From Rubrivivax benzoatilyticus JA2 = ATCC BAA-35 (GTDB taxonomy: Bacteria; Pseudomonadota; Gammaproteobacteria; Burkholderiales; Burkholderiaceae_C), in the NCBI RefSeq assembly GCF_000190375.1, contig NZ_AEWG01000156.1, forward strand, positions 1 to 61,145: a stretch of DNA of 61,145 nt, in the 5' to 3' direction. The notes beneath the pieces were generated by a model. That model ran no database searches, was not told where the DNA came from, and saw nothing but the letters and a program-made list of their open reading frames with translations. A program made the position numbers and the translations under genes. Positions 12,141 to 21,730 of the stretch are shown here, one piece after another. The first letter of the stretch is position 1, and the number at the start of each line of letters is the position of its first letter.

Positions 12141-13405
12141 AGCACACACCCCCCTTCAAGGTCTCGCGGCTGCGCGCCGCGCTGGCAGGCTGGGTCTTCA
12201 ACAACCGCAATGACGGTCCGCCCGACCTGGACGAGCTCTGGCGCGACTTCAACCGCAAGCTCAGCGGCCTGTTCGGCGGCAAGGGCGGCGGTGGCGGCGG
12301 CAACCGCAACAACGGCGGCGGCGGTGGCGGCGGCTCCGGCGGCCCGTCGTTCCAGCCCGACATGAAGAGCGCCGGCATCGGCGTCGGCCTGATCGGCGCG
12401 GTCGTCGTGCTGGTCTGGCTGGGCAGCGGCTTCTTCATCGTCCAGGAAGGCCAGCAGGCGGTCGTCACGACCTTCGGCAAGTACAGCCACACGGCAGACG
12501 CCGGCTTCCAGTGGCGCTTCCCGTATCCGGTGCAGGCCCACGAAACGGTGTCGGTGACGCAGCTGCGCTCGGTCGAGGTCGGCCGCAGCACGGTGGTCCA
12601 GGCCACCGGCCTGCGCGACTCGTCGATGCTGACGCAGGACGAGAACATCATCGACATCCGCTTCACCGTGCAGTACCGGCTGAGCGATGCGCGCCAGTAC
12701 CTGTTCGAGAACCGCAGCCCCGACGAGGCGGTGGTCCAGGCCTCCGAGTCCGCGGTGCGCGAGATCGTCGGCCGCAGCCGGGTCGACTCGGTGCTCTACG
12801 AGCAGCGCGACGCGCTCGCCGCCGACCTGGTCAAGTCCATCCAGTCGCAGCTCGAGCGCCTGCGCGCCGGCATCCTGATCGCCAACGTCAACGTCCAGAA
12901 CGTGCTGGTGCCCGACGCGGTGCAGGCCGCGTTCAACGACGCCGTCAAGGCCGGCGCCGACCGCGACCGCTTCAAGAACGAAGGCCAGGCCTACGCCAGC
13001 GACGTGATCCCGAAGGCGCGCGGCAACGCCTCGCGCCTGCTCGAGGAGGCCGAAGGCTACCGGGCCCGCGTCATCGCGCAGGCCGAGGGTGATGCGCAGC
13101 GCTTCCGCTCGGTGCTGGCCGAGTACCAGAAGGCGCCCGCCGTCACGCGCGACCGCATGTACGTCGACGCGATGCAGCAGATCTACTCGAACGTCTCCAA
13201 GGTGATGGTCGATTCGCGCAGCGGCTCCAACCTGCTGTACCTGCCGCTGGACAAGCTGATCCAGCAGAGCGGCCCGACCACGGCGGCCCCGCAGGCCCCG
13301 GTGGCCGTGCCGACGCCTTCGTCGTCGACGCCGGACACGCTGTCCGGCAGCGCCGACATCCGTTCCCGCGACAACGCGCGCGCTCGCGACCGCGAAGGCC
13401 GCTGA
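12137..13405 (+). CDS. hflK: FtsH protease modulator subunit HflK
   Basis: HflK forms, with HflC, the membrane-anchored SPFH complex that encloses and modulates FtsH. The 422-aa product has a Gly/Asn-rich N-terminal segment (about residues 50-75), one transmembrane helix at about 82-102, and a band-7/SPFH domain containing GKYSHTADAGFQWRFPYP. A coiled-coil and a Ser/Thr-rich tail follow. It starts inside the hflX stop and is followed by hflC after 18 nt. The poly-Gly stretch is typical of HflK. Confidence 0.95.
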   Translation: MKHTPPFKVSRLRAALAGWVFNNRNDGPPDLDELWRDFNRKLSGLFGGKGGGGGGNRNNGGGGGGGSGGPSFQPDMKSAGIGVGLIGAVVVLVWLGSGFFIVQEGQQAVVTTFGKYSHTADAGFQWRFPYPVQAHETVSVTQLRSVEVGRSTVVQATGLRDSSMLTQDENIIDIRFTVQYRLSDARQYLFENRSPDEAVVQASESAVREIVGRSRVDSVLYEQRDALAADLVKSIQSQLERLRAGILIANVNVQNVLVPDAVQAAFNDAVKAGADRDRFKNEGQAYASDVIPKARGNASRLLEEAEGYRARVIAQAEGDAQRFRSVLAEYQKAPAVTRDRMYVDAMQQIYSNVSKVMVDSRSGSNLLYLPLDKLIQQSGPTTAAPQAPVAVPTPSSSTPDTLSGSADIRSRDNARARDREGR

Positions 13406-13423
13406 CCCAGGAGCACGCGAGAC

Positions 13424-14317
13424 ATGAACCGCATTGGAGTTTTCGTTGCCGGCGCGCTCGTCGCGCTGATGATCGCCGCCTCGACCCTGTTCGTCGTCGA
13501 CCAGCGCCAGGTGGCGGTGGTCTACGCGCTCGGCGAGATCAAGGAAGTCGTCACCGAGCCGGGCCTGAAGTTCAAGATGCCGCCGCCGTTCCAGAACGTG
13601 GTGTTCCTGGACAAGCGCATCCAGACGCTGGACAGCCCGGAGACGCGGCCGATCTTCACCGCCGAGAAGAAGAGCCTGGTCATCGACTGGCTGGTCAAGT
13701 GGCGCATCACCGAGCCGCGCCAGTTCATCCGCAACAACGGCACCGACATCCGCAACCTCGAGTCCCGCCTGGCGCCGGTGGTGCAGGCCGCGTTCAACGA
13801 GGAGATCACCAAGCGCACCGTGCGCGGCGTGCTCGCCACCGAGCGTGACCGCGTGATGGCCGACGTCAAGAGCCGGCTGACCGACGAGGCCCAGGGCTTC
13901 GGCATCGAGATCGTCGACGTGCGCATCAAGCGCGTGGACTTCGTCGCCGACATCACCGACTCGGTCTATCGCCGCATGGAGTCCGAGCGCAAGCAGGTTG
14001 CCAACGAACTGCGCTCGCAGGGCGCGGCCGAGGGCGAAAAGATCCGCGCCGATGCCGACCGCCAGCGCGAGATCATCCTTGCCGAGGCCTACCGCGACGC
14101 GCAGAAGATCAAGGGCGAGGGTGATGCCAAGGCGTCGGCGCTGTACGCCGAGGCCTTCGGCCGCGACCCGCAGTTCGCCCAGTTCTACCGCAGCCTCGAG
14201 GCCTACCGCGCCGCCTTCCGCTCCAAGAGCGACGTGATGGTGCTGGACCCGAACTCGGAGTTCTTCCGCGCGATGCGCAACGGCGGGCCGGGCACGCCGG
14301 CGGCCAAGGGTAGGTGA
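13424..14317 (+). CDS. hflC: FtsH protease modulator subunit HflC
   Basis: HflC is the partner of HflK in the HflKC complex at the inner membrane. The 297-aa product has a single N-terminal transmembrane helix (about residues 4-24), then an SPFH domain beginning DQRQVAVVYALGEIKEV. A long helical region rich in Glu/Ala/Arg follows (AEGEKIRADADRQREIILAE). A GGAG-type site 'caggagcacgcgagac' precedes ATG 13424. The next gene, a small DUF2065 protein, starts 16 nt downstream, consistent with one operon. Confidence 0.95.
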   Translation: MNRIGVFVAGALVALMIAASTLFVVDQRQVAVVYALGEIKEVVTEPGLKFKMPPPFQNVVFLDKRIQTLDSPETRPIFTAEKKSLVIDWLVKWRITEPRQFIRNNGTDIRNLESRLAPVVQAAFNEEITKRTVRGVLATERDRVMADVKSRLTDEAQGFGIEIVDVRIKRVDFVADITDSVYRRMESERKQVANELRSQGAAEGEKIRADADRQREIILAEAYRDAQKIKGEGDAKASALYAEAFGRDPQFAQFYRSLEAYRAAFRSKSDVMVLDPNSEFFRAMRNGGPGTPAAKGR

Positions 14318-14333
14318 GCGGGCCGGCACGGAC

Positions 14334-14519
14334 GTGTCCGACCTGCTGATCGGCGCCCTGGCGCTGGTGCTGATCTTCGAGGGGCTGCTGCCCTTCGCAA
14401 GCCCGGCGACCTGGCGCCGCATGTTCGAGCAGATGACCCGGCTCGAGGACGGCCAGATCCGTTTCCTCGGCCTGGGCTGCATCAGCGTCGGCCTGGTGCT
14501 GCTGGCGCTCTGGCACTGA
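14334..14519 (+). CDS. DUF2065 (YjeT-type) small membrane protein
   Basis: This is a 61-aa protein with two hydrophobic helices, about residues 3-22 and 45-60, separated by a short polar stretch ([19 protein letters not shown]) that is the hallmark of the DUF2065 family. It starts with GTG 14334, 16 nt after hflC. In many proteobacteria a member of this family sits just after hflC and before purA or hisZ, which supports the call. No biochemical function is known. Confidence 0.85.
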   Translation: MSDLLIGALALVLIFEGLLPFASPATWRRMFEQMTRLEDGQIRFLGLGCISVGLVLLALWH

Positions 14520-14607
14520 GCTGCCCCGGTGCTGCGCTCGGCCGATCGGCGGCCGGGCGTGCATCGCCGCGTACAATCCCCTTTTTAAGCGCTGCAGGCC
14601 TTTTCGA

Positions 14608-15771
14608 ATGTTGTCAGCTTGGCTCTTGCCCGAGCATATCGCCGACGTCCTGCCCGCCGACGCCCGACGCATCGAGGAGCTGAGGCGGCGCCTTCTGGAC
14701 CGCGCCCGCGGCTACGGCTTCGAGCTCGTGATGCCGCCGCTGCTCGAGCACCTCGAGTCGCTGCTGTCGGGCACCGGCCGTGAACTCGACCTCAAGACCT
14801 TCAAGCTGGTCGACCAGCTGAGCGGCCGCACGCTCGGCGTGCGCGCCGACACGACGCCGCAGGCCGCGCGCATCGACGCCCATCTGCTCAACCGCGAAGG
14901 CGTGACCCGGCTGTGCTATTGCGGCCCGGTGCTGCACACGCGGCCCTCGGGGCTCAACGCGACCCGCGAGCCGCTGCAGTTCGGCGCCGAGATCTTCGGC
15001 CATGCCGGGCTCGAAGCCGACCTCGAGGTCGCCGAGCTGGCGCTGGACTGCCTGCACGCGGCCCGCCTGTCCGAGCTGACGATCGACCTCGCCGACGCGC
15101 GCATCCTGCGCGGCGTGCTCGCCGGCGCGCCGGTGGACGCGGCGCGCTTGCAGGACGTCGTCGCCGCGCTGTCCGAGAAGGACGCTTCTGCGCTGGAGGC
15201 GCTGGCCGCCGGCCTGCCCGACGAGACCCGCCACGGCCTGCGCGCGCTGCTGCGCCTGTACGGCGGCGACGAGGTGCTCGCCGCCGCCCGCACCGAGCTG
15301 CCGCAGCGCAGCCTGATCACCGCGGCGGTCGAGCAGCTCGAATGGACCGCGCGCCACCTGCGCGCCGCCTTCCCGGGGCTGTCGATCGGCTTCGACCTCT
15401 CGGACATGAGCGGCTACGCCTACTACAGCGGCCTGCGTTTCGCCGTCTACGGTGCCGGCAGCGCCGACGCGCTGGCGCGTGGCGGCCGCTACGACGAGGT
15501 CGGCGCGGTCTTCGGCCGCAACCGGCCGGCTGTCGGCTTCAGCCTGGACCTGAAGGCGCTGGCCGACCTGGCGCCGGCCGTCGGCGCCGGCCGCGCGATC
15601 CGCGCCCCCTGGGGCGAGGATGCCGCGCTGCGCGCCGCCGTGCGCCGGCTGCGCGAATCCGGAGAGACCGTCATTGCCGCGTTGCCGGGTCACGAAGTCG
15701 AGACCCAGGCTTTCGAATGCGACCGCGAGCTCGTGCTGCTGGACGGCCAGTGGCAGCTGCGCACCTGCTGA
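14608..15771 (+). CDS. hisZ: ATP phosphoribosyltransferase regulatory subunit HisZ
   Basis: HisZ is a catalytically inactive HisRS paralogue that activates the short form of HisG in the first step of histidine synthesis. The 387-aa product starts [20 protein letters not shown]. It retains class II synthetase-like motifs ([28 protein letters not shown]) but lacks the anticodon-binding domain of HisS. The separate complete hisS at 6.2 kb supports the paralogue assignment. A TACAAT -10-like hexamer is at 14572-14577. It precedes purA by 22 nt, the usual hisZ-purA pair of beta-proteobacteria. Confidence 0.93.
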   Translation: MLSAWLLPEHIADVLPADARRIEELRRRLLDRARGYGFELVMPPLLEHLESLLSGTGRELDLKTFKLVDQLSGRTLGVRADTTPQAARIDAHLLNREGVTRLCYCGPVLHTRPSGLNATREPLQFGAEIFGHAGLEADLEVAELALDCLHAARLSELTIDLADARILRGVLAGAPVDAARLQDVVAALSEKDASALEALAAGLPDETRHGLRALLRLYGGDEVLAAARTELPQRSLITAAVEQLEWTARHLRAAFPGLSIGFDLSDMSGYAYYSGLRFAVYGAGSADALARGGRYDEVGAVFGRNRPAVGFSLDLKALADLAPAVGAGRAIRAPWGEDAALRAAVRRLRESGETVIAALPGHEVETQAFECDRELVLLDGQWQLRTC

Positions 15772-15781
15772 ATCCCGTTAA

Positions 15782-17134
<1,353 letters not shown>

Positions 17135-17163
17135 AACACGACGATTCGCGAGAAGGAGAATCC

Positions 17164-17685
17164 ATGCTCACCGACGACGGCAAGCACCTCTACGTATCCT
17201 GGGACGAATACCACCTGCTGATCGAGCGCCTGGCGCTGAAGGTGCATGCCTCGGGCTGGGAGTTTGACCAGATCCTGTGTCTGGCGCGCGGCGGCATGCG
17301 CCCCGGCGACGTCATGTCGCGGGTGTTCGACAAGCCGCTGGCGATCATGTCGACGAGTTCCTACCGCTCGGACGCCGGCACCATTCAGGGTCGTCTGGAC
17401 ATGGCCAAGTACATCACCATGCCCAAGGGTGAACTCGCGGGCCGCGTGCTGCTGGTCGACGACCTCGCCGACACCGGCGTGACGCTGCGTGCGGTGGTCG
17501 ACCGCCTGCGCGGCATGCCGTCGATCACCGAGCTGCGCGCTGCGGTGCTGTGGGTGAAGGGTGTTTCGAGCTACGTCCCGGACTACTACTGCGAGGTCCT
17601 GCCGACGAGCCCGTGGATCCACCAGCCGTTCGAGGAATACGACAACCTGCGTCCCGACGGTCTCGCCCGCAAGTTCGCGGTCTGA
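17164..17685 (+). CDS. Purine-type phosphoribosyltransferase
   Basis: The 173-aa product belongs to the type I PRTase fold. The PRPP-binding loop is VLLVDDLADTGVTL (about residues 97-110) and the PP-loop region is LCLARGGMRPGDVMS near residue 40. The end motif PSWIHQPFE-like (PTSPWIHQPFEEYDNL) resembles hypoxanthine/xanthine-guanine PRTases. Placement 29 nt after purA fits purine salvage. A GAGAAGGAGAA Shine-Dalgarno precedes ATG 17164. Substrate specificity cannot be fixed from sequence alone. Confidence 0.85.
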   Translation: MLTDDGKHLYVSWDEYHLLIERLALKVHASGWEFDQILCLARGGMRPGDVMSRVFDKPLAIMSTSSYRSDAGTIQGRLDMAKYITMPKGELAGRVLLVDDLADTGVTLRAVVDRLRGMPSITELRAAVLWVKGVSSYVPDYYCEVLPTSPWIHQPFEEYDNLRPDGLARKFAV

Positions 17686-17694
17686 CCGCCCAGC

Positions 17695-17724
17695 AAAAAG
17701 GCCAGCATGCAGCTGGCCTTTTTT
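17695..17724 (+). terminator. Rho-independent terminator after the hisZ-purA-PRTase run
   Basis: AAAAA is followed by a 7-bp stem GGCCAGC/GCTGGCC with loop ATGCA, then TTTTTT. A-T pairing of the flanks can extend the stem, so it may also stop transcription arriving on the minus strand from tRNA-Leu. It begins 9 nt after the PRTase stop. Confidence 0.9.
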
Positions 17725-17750
17725 ATTTTCCGTGCTCCGGAAAAGCCAAC

Positions 17751-17780
17751 GGGGTTTCGGAAGATAATTTCCGAAACCCC
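17751..17780 (-). terminator. Hairpin downstream of tRNA-Leu
   Basis: A 12-bp perfect stem (GGGGTTTCGGAA against TTCCGAAACCCC) with a 6-nt loop lies 9 nt past the CCA end of the minus-strand tRNA. The following minus-strand sequence has only a short TTTT run. It is best read as the tRNA terminator or a 3' processing structure. Confidence 0.65.
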
Positions 17781-17789
17781 GTCGTTGTT

Positions 17790-17874
<85 letters not shown>

Positions 17875-17891
17875 GTCTCAGGAAGAAAAGA

Positions 17892-17920
17892 ACTATAGCA
17901 TCGGAATATGGACTCTGCAA
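17892..17920 (-). promoter_or_regulatory. Sigma-70 promoter for tRNA-Leu
   Basis: Reading the minus strand, -35 TTGCAG (17920-17915) and -10 TATAGT (17897-17892) are separated by exactly 17 nt. This places transcription start about 10 nt before the tRNA 5' end at 17874. The promoter overlaps the presumed start region of the divergent rnr gene. The -10 is nearly symmetric (ACTATAGC), so it could also serve plus-strand initiation toward rnr. Confidence 0.75.
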
Positions 17921-17951
17921 GCCCCTCCGCAAAAAATCTTCAACCGGCCTG

Positions 17952-20180
17952 TTGGGCGAGGTTGAGGGCCGTGTCGAAGGCCATCGTGACGGCCATGGTT
18001 TCGTCGTGCCCGACGAAGGCGACACCTGGATCTATCTCGCGTCGCAGGAGATGCGCTCGGTGCTGCACCGCGACCGCGTGCGCGTGCGCATCGTGCGCTT
18101 CGACCGCAAGGGCCGGCCGGAAGGGCGCGTGCTCGACATCCTGGACCGCCGCAAGACGCCGATCATCGGCCGCCTGCTGCACGAAGGCGGGCAGTGGGTC
18201 GTCGCGCCCGAGGATCGCCGCTATGGCCAGGACATCCTGATCCCGAAGAACGCCACCGCCAGTGCCGCCGTCGGCCAGGTCGTGTCGGTCGAGCTGACCG
18301 AGCCGCCGTCGCTGCACTCCAAGCCGGTCGGCCGCGTCGCCGAGGTGCTCGGCGAGATCGACGACCCGGGCATGGAGATCGAGATCGCGGTGCGCAAGTA
18401 CGAGGTGCCGCACCGCTTCTCGCCCGAGACGCTGGCCCAGGCCGCGGCGCTGCCCGAGAAGCTGCGCGCCGCCGACCGCAAGAACCGTGTCGACCTGACC
18501 GACGTGCCGCTGGTGACGATCGACGGCGAGGACGCACGCGACTTCGACGACGCCGTCTACTGCGAGCCGTTCCGCCGCGGCCGCGGCAAGACGCTGTTCG
18601 AAGGCTGGCGGCTGATCGTCGCGATCGCCGACGTCAGCCACTACGTCAAGCCCGGCGAGCCGCTGGACGAGGACGCCTACGAACGCGCCACCTCGGTCTA
18701 CTTCCCGCGCCGCGTGATCCCGATGCTGCCGGAGAAGCTGTCCAACGGCCTGTGCTCGCTGAACCCCGAGCAGGACCGGCTGGCGATGGTCTGCGACATG
18801 CTCGTGTCCACCGAGGGCACGCTCGACGCCTACCAGTTCTACCCGGCGGTGATCTGCTCGCACGCCCGGCTGACCTACACCGAGGTCGCCGCGGTGCTGC
18901 AGAACACGCGCGGCCCCGAGGCCCAGCGCCGGGCCGACCTGGTGCCGCAGCTCGTGCACCTGCACGAGGTCTTCCGCGCGCTGCTCAAGCAGCGTGCCCA
19001 GCGCGGCGCCGTCGACTTCGACACCGTCGAGACGCAGATCGTCTGCGACGACAACGGCCGCATCGAGAAGATCGTGCCGCGCGTGCGCAACGACGCCCAC
19101 CGGCTGATCGAGGAGGCGATGCTGGCGGCCAACGTCTGCGCCGCCGACTTCATCGCCCACGGCGAGCACCCGTCGCTGTACCGCGTGCACGAGGGACCGA
19201 CACCCGAGAAGCGTGCCGCGCTGCAGTCCTATCTGAAGGCGCTGGGCCTGGGTCTGCACCTCAGCGAGGAGCCGACGCCGGCGGAGATGCAGGCCATCTC
19301 GCAGGCCGTGCAGGGCCGCCCCGACGCGCAGCAGATCCAGACCATGCTGCTGCGCTCGATGCAGCAGGCGATCTACACCGCCAGCAACGCCGGCCACTTC
19401 GGCCTGGCCTACGGCGCCTACACGCACTTCACGAGCCCGATCCGGCGCTACCCGGACCTGCTGGTGCACCGCGTCATCAAGGCGCTGCTCGGCGCGCGCC
19501 GCTACCACCTCGTGCCCAGCCCGAAGACGCGCGTGCCCGAGGTGCGTCGCGGCGCCCGCGGCGGCAAGCCGGTCAAGGCGGCCAAGCCGATGTCGCAGGA
19601 GATGGAGTCCTGGGAGGCCGCCGGCGCGCACTGCAGCGCCAACGAGCGCCGCGCCGACGAGGCCTCGCGCGACGTCGAGGCCTGGCTGAAGTGCCGCTAC
19701 ATGCGCGAGCACCTCGGCGAGGAGTACGCCGGCACGGTCAGCGCGGTGACGCCGTTCGGCCTGTTCGTCACGCTGGACGCGCTCTACGTCGAGGGCCTGG
19801 TGCACATCACCGAGCTCGGCGGCGAGTACTTCCGCCACGACGAGCTGCGCCAGGAGCTGCGCGGCGAGCGCACCGGCGTGCGCTACGCCATCGGCACGCG
19901 GGTGCAGGTCCAGGTCAGCCGTGTCGACCTCGACGGCCGCCGCATCGACTTCCGCATGGTGCGCGACGGCGAGGCCGAGCGCCTGTTGTCGCGCGGCCGC
20001 ACGACGCCCGAGCGGGCCGACAAGCCAGGATCGGCAACCGAGGAGCTGGCCGCGCTGCGGGCCGCCGACCGCGCCGCGAAAGCCGCGTCCAAGGCGCGCA
20101 CGACGTCCGCGGCGCCGCGCAAGACCGGCGCCCGCAAGACGGCCGGCAAGACGGCCGCCAAGGCGGGTTCGCGCCGCTGA
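17952..20180 (+). CDS. rnr: Ribonuclease R (N-terminal frame appears broken)
   Basis: RNase R is a processive 3'-5' exoribonuclease that degrades structured RNA. The frame to 20180 holds cold-shock domains (EGHRDGHGFVVPDEG onward) and the RNB catalytic domain with IDGEDARDFDDAVY (metal-binding Asp cluster). A C-terminal S1 domain (about 19720-19960) and a Lys/Ala-rich basic tail follow. In this frame only CTG 17949 or TTG 17952 can start near the homology; the longer frame would run into the tRNA. The natural start is probably ATG 17908 (MDSASPSAK) in the +1 frame. It joins the RNase R frame if the A6 run at 17931-17936 were A7. The gene lacks the N-terminal winged helix of enteric RNase R. 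The 742-aa length given here is therefore a minimum. Confidence 0.9.
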   Translation: MGEVEGRVEGHRDGHGFVVPDEGDTWIYLASQEMRSVLHRDRVRVRIVRFDRKGRPEGRVLDILDRRKTPIIGRLLHEGGQWVVAPEDRRYGQDILIPKNATASAAVGQVVSVELTEPPSLHSKPVGRVAEVLGEIDDPGMEIEIAVRKYEVPHRFSPETLAQAAALPEKLRAADRKNRVDLTDVPLVTIDGEDARDFDDAVYCEPFRRGRGKTLFEGWRLIVAIADVSHYVKPGEPLDEDAYERATSVYFPRRVIPMLPEKLSNGLCSLNPEQDRLAMVCDMLVSTEGTLDAYQFYPAVICSHARLTYTEVAAVLQNTRGPEAQRRADLVPQLVHLHEVFRALLKQRAQRGAVDFDTVETQIVCDDNGRIEKIVPRVRNDAHRLIEEAMLAANVCAADFIAHGEHPSLYRVHEGPTPEKRAALQSYLKALGLGLHLSEEPTPAEMQAISQAVQGRPDAQQIQTMLLRSMQQAIYTASNAGHFGLAYGAYTHFTSPIRRYPDLLVHRVIKALLGARRYHLVPSPKTRVPEVRRGARGGKPVKAAKPMSQEMESWEAAGAHCSANERRADEASRDVEAWLKCRYMREHLGEEYAGTVSAVTPFGLFVTLDALYVEGLVHITELGGEYFRHDELRQELRGERTGVRYAIGTRVQVQVSRVDLDGRRIDFRMVRDGEAERLLSRGRTTPERADKPGSATEELAALRAADRAAKAASKARTTSAAPRKTGARKTAGKTAAKAGSRR

Positions 20181-20240
20181 GCTCCGGCCGGGGCGCTCCC
20201 GTGGTGCCGGCCGGCCGAGGTCGGTCTCGCCCGACCGGCC

Positions 20241-21707
20241 TCAGGCCGCCGCGTGCAGCGCCTCGACGAGATCGGCCGCGCGCAGCGGCGCTCTGGCGCC
20301 GGCGGCCTGCGCACGATCGGCGGCGTGGCCGTGCTGCCACGCGGCGGCCACCGCGCTGTCGAAGGCCTCGCCGCCCGCCGCCCACCGTCCGCCGAGCCAC
20401 CCGGCGAGCACGTCGCCGGTGCCGGCGGTGGCCAGCAGCGCGTTGCCGGTCGGGTTCAGCGAGGGCAGGGCGCCGGGTGCGGCGACGACGCTGCCCGAGC
20501 CCTTCAGCACGACGACGCAGCCCAGGCGCTCGGCCAGGCGCTGTGCGGCCGCCACGCGGTCGGCCTGGACCGCGGCGGCCGTCGTGCCGAGCAGCCGGGC
20601 GGCTTCCAGCGGATGCGGCGTCAGCACCGTCGGCCGTGAACGGTGGGTCAGCAGCCGCTGCAGCGACGGATCCGCCGCCAGCACGTTGAGCGCGTCGGCG
20701 TCCAGCACCAGCCGCCCGGCGTGGGCCAGCAGCGCCGGCAGTGCCTCGCGCACCGCCTGGCCGCCGCCGCAGCCGGCGACGACGGTCGCCGCGGCCAGCG
20801 TCGCCGGCGGCGAACGCCACCAGGCGGGGCGTCCCATCAGCTCGGGGCGAGCCGCGTCCAGCAGCGGCGCGTCGGCGTCGAGCAGGCTGCAGTAGACGCG
20901 CCCGGCGCCCGCCGCCAGTGCTGCGCGTGCTGCGAGCCAGGCGGCGCCGGCCATGCCGGGCGCGCCGCCGACGACAGCGAGGTCGCCGAAGCTGCCTTTG
21001 TGCTGGGCGTGGTGGCGCACCGGGCCGGGGGGCGCGCCGGCCAGGCGTGCCGTCTCGCCGCCGGCCGCCACGCCGAGGTCGTCGAACCAGACCTGGCCGG
21101 CATGGTCGCGCCCGTGGCCGGTGAAGAGCCCTGGCTTCAGCGTCAGCAGGGCCAGTGTCGCGTCGGCGCGCAGGCAGGTCTCGCCCAGCGGCTGGCCGGT
21201 GTCCGGGTGCAGGCCCGAGGGCAGGTCGACGGCGAGCACCGGCGCGCGCCGTGTCGCGGCCCAGTCGATCGCGGCGGCGATGCGGCCTTCGGGCGCGCGG
21301 CGCGTGCCGAGGCCGAGCAGGGCGTCGATGACGAGCTCGGCCGGGGCTTCGTCCAGCGCTAGGGCGATCGGCACGCCGGCGGCCTGTGCCGCCGCCAGCG
21401 CGTCGGCGGCGTCCGCCGGGAGCCGGCCGCTGTCGCCGGCCAGCACGACACGCACGGCCTTTCCCGCGGCGTGCAGATGGCGCGCGGCGACGAGGCCGTC
21501 GCCGCCGTTGTTGCCCGGGCCGGCGAGCACGGCGACGGTGCGCGCGTGCGGGGCCAGCGCTAGCGCCAGCCGGGCGACGCCCAGACCGGCACGCCGCATC
21601 AGCGCGTGCGGCGGTGCGCCGGCCAGCGCCGCCGCTTCGGCGGCGCGGGAGGCGGCGGCGTCGTGCAGCGGCCAGCCGGTTTCGGGGGCGACGAGGACGG
21701 GGCTCAT
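20241..21707 (-). CDS. nnr: Bifunctional NAD(P)H-hydrate repair enzyme (epimerase / ADP-dependent dehydratase)
   Basis: The enzyme repairs hydrated NADH and NADPH. The N-terminal YjeF epimerase domain (about residues 1-215) contains GPGNNGGDGLVAARHL. The C-terminal ribokinase-like dehydratase domain contains KGSGSVVAAPG and NPTGNALLATAGTGDVLAGW, with the catalytic GTGD motif. The 488-aa length fits the fused form. The start ATG 21707 (MSPVLVAPETGWPLHD) is chosen because upstream in-frame residues are antisense to dadA. dadA ends 23 nt upstream, suggesting cotranscription. Confidence 0.93.
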   Translation of the reverse strand: MSPVLVAPETGWPLHDAAASRAAEAAALAGAPPHALMRRAGLGVARLALALAPHARTVAVLAGPGNNGGDGLVAARHLHAAGKAVRVVLAGDSGRLPADAADALAAAQAAGVPIALALDEAPAELVIDALLGLGTRRAPEGRIAAAIDWAATRRAPVLAVDLPSGLHPDTGQPLGETCLRADATLALLTLKPGLFTGHGRDHAGQVWFDDLGVAAGGETARLAGAPPGPVRHHAQHKGSFGDLAVVGGAPGMAGAAWLAARAALAAGAGRVYCSLLDADAPLLDAARPELMGRPAWWRSPPATLAAATVVAGCGGGQAVREALPALLAHAGRLVLDADALNVLAADPSLQRLLTHRSRPTVLTPHPLEAARLLGTTAAAVQADRVAAAQRLAERLGCVVVLKGSGSVVAAPGALPSLNPTGNALLATAGTGDVLAGWLGGRWAAGGEAFDSAVAAAWQHGHAADRAQAAGARAPLRAADLVEALHAAA

Positions 21708-21730
21708 GCCGCCATTCTCGTCCTGCCGCT

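Noticed and set aside
11663..14482. 939-aa minus-strand ORF opposite hflX, hflK and hflC
   Set aside because: Antisense shadow; the plus-strand genes are unambiguous.
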